The notes below the pieces were generated by a model, which was not told where the DNA came from, made no database searches, and saw only the letters and a program-made list of their open reading frames with translations. The position numbers and the translations under genes were made by a program. Of a stretch of DNA of 6,211 nucleotides, positions 1 to 5,032 are shown piece after piece; position 1 is the stretch's first letter, and every line of letters begins with the position of its first letter. The DNA lies in the NCBI GenBank assembly GCA_030612605.1, contig JAUWNO010000141.1:1-6211 (forward strand). The letters run 5' to 3'. Source of the stretch: Armatimonadota bacterium (GTDB lineage Bacteria; Cloacimonadota; Cloacimonadia; Cloacimonadales; TCS61).

Positions 1-927
1 CTAAATATGACCTATGATGAAAAAATATATCATCAACAATCTTGTGAATATCTTTCAGAGGATATTTTAAAGATTTTTGCAAATAAATATGGAGATTTAG
101 AGAGCGTGCCCCTTGATATTCTGATAAGAGATAAATATGTGCAAAAGACAAATAGCAACTGCTATCCAACCGTTGGTGCAGTATTATTATTTTCTGAAAC
201 ATTACTTTCAGAATTTGAATATGCCTCGATCACTATAAATAGATACTCTGGAACCGATAGAGCAAAACTGGAATCGACAATTCAGATAAAGAAGGGATTA
301 CTAAAGATTGTTACCCTTGTTATCGATGAATTGAAAAATATTCTTTGGACGAATATAAAGATTGAAAATATTGAGAGAAAGGATCAATTAGAAATACCAG
401 AGCTTTCAATTCGAGAAGCAGTTATAAATGCAATTTGCCATAGAGATTATTCGATCGTTGGTTCCTCGACAAAAATTGATGTATTTACTGATAGGTTAGA
501 AATTATCAGCCCCGGCAATTTACCCGTTGGTATTACTTTAGAAGAACTTGGACAGGGTGCTTCTGAGATTCGTAATAAATTAATAGCAAAAGCATTTCGA
601 AGGTTTGGTTATATAGAAAAATTGGGAACCGGGATTTCAAGAATGCTATCATTGTGCAAAAAAGCCGGTGTTCCTCTACCAATTTTTGAAGAACCGGGAC
701 GTTATTTCAAAGTAACTTTTTTCAGAAGAAAAGATATAAATATCGAGTTTGAGAATGATATTATTAAACAGATCAAAAAATCAAAAGAGATGAAAGCAAA
801 AGAACTTTCTAATATCTTGAATGTTCATCCTAATACTATATTAAATTATTTAAGAGTTATGATTGATAATGGGATCATAGAGAAAATCGGTAAAGGACCA
901 AATGTGAGATATAGATTGAAATTGTGA
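1..927 (+). CDS. RecG-like/Schlafen-type ATP-binding transcriptional regulator, 5' end missing
   Basis: The reading frame is already open at base 1 (CTA AAT, then ATG at 7), so the ATG at 7 is probably internal and the gene starts left of the window. Numbering from that ATG, residues 50-65 (YPTVGAVLLFS) match the linker that follows an AlbA_2 (Schlafen) DNA-binding domain. Residues 136-149 (REAVINAICHRDYS) form the N box of a GHKL-type ATPase fold (HATPase_c_4). DRLEIISPGNLP (162-173) and GYIEKLGTGISRM (201-213) are the nucleotide-loop motifs of this family. Residues about 248-306 form a winged helix with a recognition helix near HPNTILNYLRVM. Family members are normally about 400-500 residues and are usually annotated as ATP-binding proteins or putative transcriptional regulators; substrates and targets are unknown. 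The last codons and the TGA stop lie in a GTGAGAT repeat cluster, so the natural C-terminus may have been altered. The family call is firm; the function is not. Confidence 0.88.
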   Translation, partial: LNMTYDEKIYHQQSCEYLSEDILKIFANKYGDLESVPLDILIRDKYVQKTNSNCYPTVGAVLLFSETLLSEFEYASITINRYSGTDRAKLESTIQIKKGLLKIVTLVIDELKNILWTNIKIENIERKDQLEIPELSIREAVINAICHRDYSIVGSSTKIDVFTDRLEIISPGNLPVGITLEELGQGASEIRNKLIAKAFRRFGYIEKLGTGISRMLSLCKKAGVPLPIFEEPGRYFKVTFFRRKDINIEFENDIIKQIKKSKEMKAKELSNILNVHPNTILNYLRVMIDNGIIEKIGKGPNVRYRLKL

Positions 928-958
928 GATTTGTGAGATTGTGAGATAGTTGTGAGAT
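904..958 (+). repeat. GTGAGAT short-unit cluster over the end of the regulator gene
   Basis: Five exact copies of GTGAGAT start at 904, 924, 933, 941 and 952 (steps of 20, 9, 8 and 11). The first is inside the coding sequence. The second contains the TGA stop at 925-927. The unit resembles the G-rich octamers farther right (GGTGAGAN or NNNGGCGA types) and the reverse complement of the array at 1845-1924, so it may be an outer or older left arm of the same element. Confidence 0.7.
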
Positions 959-964
959 TGGATA

Positions 965-1040
965 GAAAGAGAAGCAGGATGATGGGCATTGATAGGAATT
1001 AGTTGGAAGAGAAGCAGGAAGAAGGCATTAATAGGAATTT
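965..1040 (+). repeat. Tandem purine-rich repeat with GAGAAGCAGG core, two copies
   Basis: The first copy (965 to about 1005) and the second (1006-1040) share GAGAAGCAGG, then GGCATT, then ATAGGAATT. The second copy is shorter by a few bases, giving a tandem of about 40 bp. The first 28 bases of copy one (965-992) recur exactly at 1128-1155. A diverged copy lies at 4922-4955, ahead of the other four-helix-bundle gene. No other four-helix-like function is encoded in it. Confidence 0.75.
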
Positions 1041-1127
1041 ACTCACTTCAGTCTTCATTTCATTACGCACCGACGTGTCGTTCGCAGTATTAAATAAGAG
1101 AAGATTCGTGGGAGAGGGAATTTCATT

Positions 1128-1155
1128 GAAAGAGAAGCAGGATGATGGGCATTGA
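1128..1155 (+). repeat. Exact 28-bp copy of the purine-rich repeat
   Basis: All 28 bases equal those at 965-992, with core AGAGAAGCAGGATGATGGGC. A looser relative follows at 1170-1202 (AAAGAAGGAATTAATGGGAA and then TATAGGAATT). The copy stands 60 bases before the remnant gene start at 1215. The exact identity suggests recent duplication or ongoing conversion. Confidence 0.8.
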
Positions 1156-1214
1156 GTGGTAGAAGTTTTGAAAGAAGGAATTAATGGGAATTTATAGGAA
1201 TTGCGGAATTTATT

Positions 1215-1292
1215 ATGATTAAAAGTTTGGATGATTTTCAGGTTTATCAATTGGCAATGAATCTTGGTGAGGAAGTGAATGCGAGAAGATGA
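1215..1292 (+). pseudogene. Truncated start of a four-helix-bundle (S23/IVS-type) gene
   Basis: The ATG at 1215 opens a 25-codon frame beginning MIKSLDDFQVYQLAMNLGEE and stopping at TGA 1290-1292. A short lead-in, then a D-hydrophobic-x-VYQLA helix, then LGEEV is how many four-helix-bundle proteins of the S23/IVS family (TIGR02436) begin; a full member runs to about 120 residues. The similarity ends near codon 21, where the sequence enters a G-rich octamer run (from 1277). The rest of the gene (second helix, the QIRRA-type segment, the SNIAEG-type loop) is absent from the window. This looks like a decayed earlier copy cut at the edge of a repeat array. It is too short for statistical proof; the call rests on pattern and on the intact relative at 1465. 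Confidence 0.6.
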
Positions 1293-1310
1293 GATGGAGA
1301 GAGTGGGCGA
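1277..1310 (+). repeat. G-rich octamer run, left arm (8-bp period)
   Basis: It reads as successive units gaatgcga, gaagatga, gatggaga and gagtgggcga: three in exact 8-bp step and the last with two extra bases. GAGATGG (1291-1297) and GAGAGTG (1299-1305) are exact complements of CCATCTC (1864-1870 and 1904-1910) and CACTCTC (1880-1886) in the array downstream of the gene at 1465. Confidence 0.65.
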
Positions 1311-1356
1311 AGAACAGAATTCATAAAAAAATAGTAAAAAGACAGGAGAAATTATA

Positions 1357-1422
1357 TTGAATATATTAGATAAAATAAAACAATCGGAAAGTAGAAAGAC
1401 GAAGGGGCGATCTGGAGAGTAG
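1357..1422 (+). pseudogene. Possible truncated gene start (21 codons)
   Basis: An AGGAG at 1344-1348 stands eight bases before a TTG at 1357. That frame reads LNILDKIKQSESRKTKGRSG plus E and stops at TAG 1420-1422. A good ribosome site and a natural-looking first ten residues, followed by basic low-complexity sequence exactly where the octamer run at 1403-1434 begins, suggest a gene start cut off by the repeat. I do not recognise the family. It could equally be chance. Confidence 0.3.
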
Positions 1423-1434
1423 GCGATTTAGTGA
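1403..1434 (+). repeat. G-rich octamer run just upstream of the first four-helix gene
   Basis: Four units stand in exact 8-bp register: aggggcga, tctggaga, gtaggcga and tttagtga (consensus NNNGGCGA). The downstream array of the same gene, read on the opposite strand, has the same consensus (caaggcga, gatggcga and so on). The arrays therefore form an inverted pair around the gene at 1465-1836. Confidence 0.7.
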
Positions 1435-1464
1435 GTGTAAAATAAATGTAAAAAAAATGTTTAT

Positions 1465-1836
1465 ATGAGAATTAAAACGCATAAAGATCTGGATGTTTAT
1501 AAGATATCTTTTGAAGCTGCAATGGAGATATTTGAGATATCAAAAAACTTTCCAAAAGAAGAAACTTACTCGTTGACTGATCAAATCAGAAGAAGTTCTA
1601 GATCAGTGTCTTCCAATATTGGAGAAGCTTTCAGAAAAAGAAGATATCCGAAAGCATTTGTTGCAAAACTCTCTGATTCTGAAGGCGAGGCTGCAGAAAC
1701 TCAAGTTTGGTTAGACTTTTCTTTAAGATGCAAATATATTGATAATGATATATATGATAGTCTTTTTGACAAATATGATCATATTATAGCTATGATTGTA
1801 AATATGATAAAACAACCTGAAAAATGGACAATATAA
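1465..1836 (+). CDS. Four-helix-bundle protein, S23/IVS-encoded (Avd-like) family
   Basis: It has 123 residues, the usual length of this family (TIGR02436), which was first known from intervening sequences in bacterial 23S rRNA genes and is structurally related to the Avd accessory protein of diversity-generating retroelements. The signature order is present: KDLDVYKISFEAAMEIFEI (7-25) is helix 1; LTDQIRRSSRSVSSNIGEAF (37-56) is helix 2 with the conserved QIRR and SNIxE loop; helix 3 follows at 63-88, and KYIDNDIYDSLFDKYDHI (90-107) begins helix 4. Relatives form pentameric barrels with a basic surface thought to bind nucleic acid; the role of the free-standing genes is unknown. The ATG at 1465 places the conserved helix correctly, but no strong ribosome site precedes it. 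Octamer arrays of opposite orientation lie on both sides. Its sequence type (EAFRKRRYPKAF) differs from the gene at 5033, so the two are not recent duplicates. Confidence 0.93.
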   Translation: MRIKTHKDLDVYKISFEAAMEIFEISKNFPKEETYSLTDQIRRSSRSVSSNIGEAFRKRRYPKAFVAKLSDSEGEAAETQVWLDFSLRCKYIDNDIYDSLFDKYDHIIAMIVNMIKQPEKWTI

Positions 1837-1844
1837 TCATGCTC

Positions 1845-1924
1845 TCACCCTATCACTCCCTCGCCATCTCGCCTTGTCGCACTCTCGCCCTCTCACCTTG
1901 TCGCCATCTCGCCTTGTCACCCAA
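1845..1924 (-). repeat. Ten-unit octamer array, right arm (TCGCCNNN on + strand)
   Basis: Ten consecutive 8-base units stand in perfect register: tcacccta, tcactccc, tcgccatc, tcgccttg, tcgcactc, tcgccctc, tcaccttg, tcgccatc, tcgccttg, tcacccaa. Bases 1-4 are TCRC throughout and base 5 is C or T, except A in the sixth... unit tcgcactc; the last three bases vary. Units three-four and eight-nine nearly repeat over 20 bases (1861-1880 and 1901-1920, one mismatch). It starts eight bases after the stop of the four-helix gene and ends 41 bases before the ATPase start. Its reverse complement matches the G-rich runs at 1277-1310 and 1403-1434. Confidence 0.85.
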
Positions 1925-1965
1925 TACCCATTACTAATCCGGTAGTATGGAGGATAAAACATTAA

Positions 1966-3111
1966 ATGAAAAGTTTATTTCAGGCAGGTCGTCCTGTATT
2001 AGGTGAAAAGCTTATTGGACGTGAAGAAATATTGGAAAAGATTATTAGATTGTTAATTTCCGGTCATAGTGTTGTTCTTATTGCTCCTCGCAGATTTGGT
2101 AAAACTTCAATTGTTTTGGAAGTATTAAGCCGAATTAAAGCTCAAGGTTTATTTACTTCTTATGTAGATCTTTTTGCAACCCCAACTAAAAGGTTACTAT
2201 CCGAACAAATTACCGAATCAGTACTATTAAACAAAAAGTTACATAAAGCATTTTCTAATTTTCGCAAAAGTTTTAGTTCCATGATGCAGCAAATCGAATT
2301 TAAACAAACAATTGAAGATTTTGAATTCATCTTGAACTTTGCGGAGAAAAATCAGGATGAGTTGACCTTATTGACCAAGAGCATTGATTTTATCGAAGAA
2401 TTTACTGTTAAATACAACCAGCAAATTATTTGTGGTTTTGATGAGTTTGGTGATGTCGAAAAATTAAATAAAGAAGAAATAGTTAAATTATTTCGTTCTA
2501 AGATACAATTGCAGCAACAAGCTTCTTATATCTTTTCCGGTAGTCAGGAATCAGTGATGAATAAAATATTTATTACATCAAAGTCTCCATTCTATCGCTT
2601 TGCTCAGGTAATTCAAATCAATGAAATAAATCCTGATATTTTTAAAAAATATATAAGAGAAGAATTTCAAAAAATAAGTGTTAGTATTAGTGACGATGCT
2701 TTAGGTCGCTTAATGAAATTTTCAAAAGGCAACCCTTATTACACTCAACTTATTTGCCAACATTTGGAATATTTTATAATTTCTGCTCAAAAAAGCAATA
2801 TTGATATTGTTAATGTTAATGAAGCTATTGAAGATGCATTCTGGAGTGAAATAAATTATATAGAGAAACTGTGGGAAGAATTATCTGCCGGCAGGGAACA
2901 AACTCAAGTTTTAATCTCGATCGCAAAAGACACTCCTTCAATATATAAATCATTAGATTTAAACCAATTGAATGTTTCTCGTGCTTTACGTAAGCTTAAA
3001 ACAAAGGGTGTTATCAGAAAAGAAAAGCAATTATATTGTTTGATTGATCCAATGTTAAAATATTTTATTCGTAAAGATATTTTAAAATGGGATACACCCG
3101 AATGTGTTTAA
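1966..3111 (+). CDS. Archaeal-type AAA ATPase (ATPase_2-like) with C-terminal winged helix
   Basis: The protein has 381 residues. The opening FxxGRPVxGEKLIGRE (5-20) is the usual lead-in of this family. A Walker A P-loop lies at 40-48 (APRRFGKTS) and a Walker B-like strand at 154-161 (IICGFDEF). A sensor-like strand follows at 188-194 (YIFSGSQ), then SPFYRFA (207-213) and the lid motif GNPYYTQ (255-261). Residues about 310-370 look like a winged helix ending YCLIDPMLKYFIR. Members are stand-alone, cytosolic STAND/MNS-type P-loop ATPases of unknown target, often in accessory regions of archaea and anaerobic bacteria. GGAGG at 1949-1953 supports the ATG at 1966, with a long 12-base spacing. The 41-base gap after the octamer array leaves little room for its own promoter, so expression may depend on read-through or on sequence inside the array. 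Confidence 0.9.
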   Translation: MKSLFQAGRPVLGEKLIGREEILEKIIRLLISGHSVVLIAPRRFGKTSIVLEVLSRIKAQGLFTSYVDLFATPTKRLLSEQITESVLLNKKLHKAFSNFRKSFSSMMQQIEFKQTIEDFEFILNFAEKNQDELTLLTKSIDFIEEFTVKYNQQIICGFDEFGDVEKLNKEEIVKLFRSKIQLQQQASYIFSGSQESVMNKIFITSKSPFYRFAQVIQINEINPDIFKKYIREEFQKISVSISDDALGRLMKFSKGNPYYTQLICQHLEYFIISAQKSNIDIVNVNEAIEDAFWSEINYIEKLWEELSAGREQTQVLISIAKDTPSIYKSLDLNQLNVSRALRKLKTKGVIRKEKQLYCLIDPMLKYFIRKDILKWDTPECV

Positions 3112-3120
3112 ATTGAAATT

Positions 3121-3157
3121 ATGAGACAACACTTGTCTGAGACCAATAGTGTCTCAT
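3121..3157. repeat. Hairpin after the ATPase gene
   Basis: ATGAGACA (3121-3128) pairs with TGTCTCAT (3150-3157) across a 21-base loop that itself holds GTCTGAGAC (3135-3143). It begins nine bases after the ATPase stop. It could end the transcript or stabilise its 3' end, but no T-run follows (the next bases are AGGGAAAACCCC), so I do not call it an intrinsic terminator. Confidence 0.6.
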
Positions 3158-3266
3158 AGGGAAAACCCCAATAATCAAGAGAATAGTGCTACATTTTGGA
3201 ATAATTGGAAAAAAAGATTCGAAATGAAAGGATTCACAAGGATAAAATTTATGAACAACTTTTCCG

Positions 3267-3294
3267 TTCGTGTTCATTCGTGTTCTTCGTGGCT
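3267..3294. repeat. TTCGTG short-unit array, three units
   Basis: The units are ttcgtgttca, ttcgtgttc and ttcgtggct (10, 9 and 9 bases). This is another degenerate short-unit array of the same general style as those around the four-helix genes, here without an associated gene. Similar TTCGTG/CACGAA strings are, from memory, frequent in intergenic DNA of many uncultured bacteria. Confidence 0.6.
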
Positions 3295-3336
3295 ACATCT
3301 TTTCCAGTTTATCTGGGTTATGAGAAGGCTGGTTTA

Positions 3337-3373
3337 CCCCGCGAAATTCAGCTTGCTGTTTATTTTAACGGGG
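3337..3373. repeat. CCCCG/CGGGG stem-loop with inner CAGC/GCTG
   Basis: CCCCG (3337-3341) can pair with CGGGG (3369-3373). Inside, CAGC (3349-3352) pairs with GCTG (3355-3358) across TT. The arms between are only partly complementary (GAAATT against TTTATTTT), so this looks like a decayed copy of a longer palindromic repeat rather than a functional terminator. Confidence 0.45.
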
Positions 3374-3465
3374 GATGAGATGGATATAGTTAAGAAAATA
3401 AATATTAGTTAGAAGTAGGAGCTAATTCTTTTAATAAAAAGATATTAACTGTCATATTCAAGGCG

Positions 3466-3520
3466 GGAGGTAGTCAGGATGTTTTTTAAGATTTTATCTC
3501 ATTTATTTTGTGTGGGATAG
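3466..3520 (+). repeat. Leader copy 1: strong ribosome site plus 13-residue mini-ORF
   Basis: GGAGGTAGTC (3466-3475) precedes ATGTTTTTTAAGA (3479-3491). The GGAGG is eight bases from the ATG, ideal for initiation. The frame encodes MFFKILSHLFCVG and stops at TAG 3518-3520. The same arrangement recurs at 3745. It could be a duplicated leader peptide or a structured RNA repeat; identity is highest across the ribosome site and first codons and fades after that. Confidence 0.5.
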
Positions 3521-3580
3521 AAATTTTTGCAGAAACCTTAAATACCAATAAATATGAGTTCTGCATAATAGAGTGTTTTT

Positions 3581-3662
3581 CACCTCACCTCAATCCTCTC
3601 CTAAAAGGAGAGGAAGTCCGCTGTTCTCCTTCTCCTCGATAGGAGAAGGCTGGGATGAGGTG
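3581..3662. repeat. 82-bp structured inverted repeat (MITE- or REP-like)
   Basis: The outer arms, 3581-3602 and 3641-3662, are complementary at 17 of 22 positions, and all five mismatches are transitions. Inside are two perfect hairpins: CCTCTCCT/AGGAGAGG with loop AAA (3595-3613), and CCTTCTCCT/AGGAGAAGG with loop CGAT (3628-3649). GAGTGTT occurs on both sides (3571-3577 and 3671-3677) and may be a worn target duplication. The CCTCACC...CTCTCCTxAAAGGAGAGG type is common as a dispersed non-coding repeat in bacteria. Neither hairpin is followed by a T-run. Confidence 0.75.
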
Positions 3663-3718
3663 GATATTGAGAGTGTTAAAATACAAGATTAGCTATTAAT
3701 CTATTTCAGTGATTTAGA

Positions 3719-3732
3719 AGAAGTTAACTTCT
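3719..3732. promoter_or_regulatory. Perfect 14-bp palindrome, possible operator
   Basis: AGAAGTTAACTTCT reads identically on both strands. It is 112 bases before the coiled-coil gene and 12 bases before the second GGAGGTAGTC leader. A gap-free palindrome of this length fits a dimeric repressor site for the downstream gene. No promoter boxes could be assigned with confidence. Confidence 0.4.
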
Positions 3733-3744
3733 AAATATCGGTTA

Positions 3745-3808
3745 GGAGGTAGTCGAAATGTTTTTTGAGAATATAACTTATCTTATTCCAATGAATTATA
3801 AAATGTGA
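3745..3808 (+). repeat. Leader copy 2: strong ribosome site plus 16-residue mini-ORF
   Basis: GGAGGTAGTC (3745-3754) precedes ATGTTTTTTGAGA (3758-3770), 279 bases to the right of copy 1. The frame encodes MFFENITYLIPMNYKM and stops at TGA 3806-3808, 36 bases before the coiled-coil gene. This copy could act as a translated leader of that gene. The peptides share only MFF and hydrophobic character, so conservation seems to be in the DNA or RNA rather than the peptide. Confidence 0.5.
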
Positions 3809-3844
3809 AAAAGGATTTACCAATAATTAAAAAAGGAGAAAACC

Positions 3845-4876
3845 ATGACAGACATTTCCATGACCAATACTAAGAAAGAAATTCTGGAAGTTTATAATCA
3901 GGCGTTAGAAAAGATAACAAACCTGGAAAATAAGCTTCTGAAACCTGAGAAAAAGATAGAAGAAAAAAAAGAACAATCTCTTATTGTTCAGGCTAAAAAA
4001 ATTGTCGATGATAACCTGGAAAAAACTTTTGGGAATTTAAAATCACATTTAGACACTGTTCTCAGTGAAGCTTTTGGTAAGATTGATGAACAGGTGAAGA
4101 AATATCAAACTATGGAAGAGGTGATTTCCTACAAAGAAAAAGAACTGCAGGAAATCTACGAAATCGAGAAAACATCTTACACTCTCGCTGCTCTTATTGA
4201 AGCACAAAATGAAAAAAGTACTAATTATGAATCCGAAATGGAAGAACTCAAAAAAACTCTGGAACAAGAAATTGAGATTTTACGAAATACGATTGCCCGA
4301 GAAAAAGTAGATTACGAAAATGAAATAAAAGATATTAAAGAGCGGGATAAAAAAAATCGTGAGCGTGAAACCGAGGAATTCAAATACAATTTTAAACGCG
4401 AAAAAATAATGGCTGAAAACAAATTGAATGATGAACTAGATTTGAAAAGAAGAGAATTCGAAACTAAAATAGAACAAAAACAAAAGGAACTCGAAACTCG
4501 TGAAAATTCCATTAAAACTAACGAAAATGAACTGGTTGATTTGCGCAAAAGAGTTGATTCCTTCGATGAGAATCAGGCTGCTGCTGTCGAAAAAGCTAAA
4601 ACAGAAACGACCGAACGTGTGAAACTAAGTTTGAAACACGAACTCGAATTGACCGAGAAACAATATGCCGGTGAAAAAGAAGTCCTGCTCACTAAAATTT
4701 CAGCTCTGGAACTGAAAGTTAAAGAGCAATCTGATATGATCAAATCGGTATCCAATAAACTTGAATCGTCTTACGAGAAGGTTCAAAACGTAGCTGTTAA
4801 AGCCATCGAAGGTGCTTCTAAATTCAACTACCAGGGTATGAAAGAAGTCATGAGTGAAAGAAAAGATGAAAAATAA
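3845..4876 (+). CDS. Conserved long coiled-coil protein of unknown function
   Basis: The protein has 343 residues and is soluble, highly charged (Lys/Glu-rich), without Cys or Trp and with a single proline at 34; no signal peptide or membrane segment is visible. Residues 1-90 are a helical head region containing KKIVDDNLEKTFGNLKSHLD (51-70). A nearly unbroken heptad-like coiled coil runs from about 95 to 312, with KEKELQEIYEIEKTSYTLAA (97-116) and LIEAQNEKS (117-125) near its start. A short tail follows: VQNVAVKAIEGASK (313-326). From memory, these blocks recur in a family of uncharacterised bacterial coiled-coil proteins. I cannot name a function; a filament, scaffold or tether is plausible from shape alone. 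GGAG at 3835-3838, six bases before the ATG, makes the start secure. The gene stands alone, with long repeat-rich DNA upstream and a repeat block downstream. Confidence 0.85.
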   Translation: MTDISMTNTKKEILEVYNQALEKITNLENKLLKPEKKIEEKKEQSLIVQAKKIVDDNLEKTFGNLKSHLDTVLSEAFGKIDEQVKKYQTMEEVISYKEKELQEIYEIEKTSYTLAALIEAQNEKSTNYESEMEELKKTLEQEIEILRNTIAREKVDYENEIKDIKERDKKNRERETEEFKYNFKREKIMAENKLNDELDLKRREFETKIEQKQKELETRENSIKTNENELVDLRKRVDSFDENQAAAVEKAKTETTERVKLSLKHELELTEKQYAGEKEVLLTKISALELKVKEQSDMIKSVSNKLESSYEKVQNVAVKAIEGASKFNYQGMKEVMSERKDEK

Positions 4877-4921
4877 AGTCATAGATTTTGGTATTAGCTC
4901 GTTTCGCTCGTGGGATTGATT

Positions 4922-4955
4922 GAAAGAAAAGCAGGGAGAAGGAATTGATGGGAAT
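4922..4955 (+). repeat. Diverged purine-rich repeat ahead of the second four-helix gene
   Basis: GAAAGAAAAGCAGGGAGAAG followed by GAATTGATGGGAAT aligns with the 28-bp repeat at 965 and 1128 and with the tail of the tandem copy at 1006-1040. It sits directly before the heptamer array. Before it, GCTCGT occurs twice at a 9-base step (4897 and 4906), then TGGGATTG, echoing TTCGTGGGA at 1106-1114. The same block therefore precedes both four-helix loci. Confidence 0.6.
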
Positions 4956-5018
4956 GGTCTTGGGTGACAGGTACGGGGTATCTGGTACTGGGTTTTGGTT
5001 TCTTGGTTCTTGGTGCAA
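4956..5018 (+). repeat. Nine-unit heptamer array, left arm (GGTNNNN)
   Basis: Nine consecutive 7-base units: ggtcttg, ggtgaca, ggtacgg, ggtatct, ggtactg, ggttttg, gtttctt, ggttctt, ggtgcaa. Eight begin with GGT and the step is exactly 7 throughout. It ends 14 bases before the start of the four-helix gene. GGGTATC (4976-4982) and GGTTTTGG (4991-4998) are exact complements of GATACCC (5424-5430) and CCAAAACC (5380-5387, 5394-5401) in the right arm. Confidence 0.88.
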
Positions 5019-5032
5019 AGAGATGAAATATT

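Larger units (their letters stand above)
928..1464. other. 537-base spacer of repeats and gene remnants
   Basis: There is no intact gene. From left to right the spacer holds the rest of the GTGAGAT cluster, two tandem purine-rich repeats (965-1040), a third copy (1128-1155), a truncated four-helix-bundle start (1215-1292), a G-rich octamer run (1277-1310), a possible second truncated gene start (1357-1422) and another octamer run (1403-1434). The final 30 bases before the gene at 1465 are A-rich and show no clear Shine-Dalgarno site. Nothing recognisable was found in 1041-1127. Confidence 0.6.
3112..3844. other. 733-base spacer rich in inverted and direct repeats
   Basis: I found no convincing gene here. 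The spacer contains a hairpin just after the ATPase (3121-3157), a TTCGTG short-unit array (3267-3294), a CCCCG/CGGGG hairpin (3337-3373), two copies of a GGAGGTAGTC/ATGTTTTTT leader (3466 and 3745), an 82-bp structured inverted repeat (3581-3662) and a 14-bp palindrome (3719-3732). The frame 3149-3412 is open by chance and crosses two of the repeats. Nothing was seen in 3161-3260, 3374-3460 or 3521-3580. Confidence 0.65.

Noticed and set aside
999..1250. An 83-codon frame on the minus strand
   Set aside because: It is the complement of purine-rich repeats and of the four-helix remnant; composition is repeat-driven (Ser/Phe/Pro-rich).
1465..1836. Intervening sequence within a 23S rRNA gene
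   Set aside because: No rRNA sequence flanks either four-helix gene; the neighbours are protein-coding.
1845..1924. CRISPR array
   Set aside because: Units are 8 bp with degenerate positions and no unique spacers; no cas genes are nearby. The 7-bp arrays fail for the same reason.
3121..3157. Intrinsic terminator of the ATPase gene
   Set aside because: The hairpin has a long loop and no following T-run; it is kept as a hairpin only.
3149..3412. An 87-codon open frame starting at GTG
   Set aside because: It starts inside the post-ATPase hairpin, crosses the TTCGTG array and the CCCCG/CGGGG hairpin, has no ribosome site and resembles no family I know.
4049..4882. Several Ser/Phe-rich minus-strand frames opposite the coiled-coil gene
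   Set aside because: They are the expected antisense of a Lys/Glu-rich coiled coil and have no independent support.
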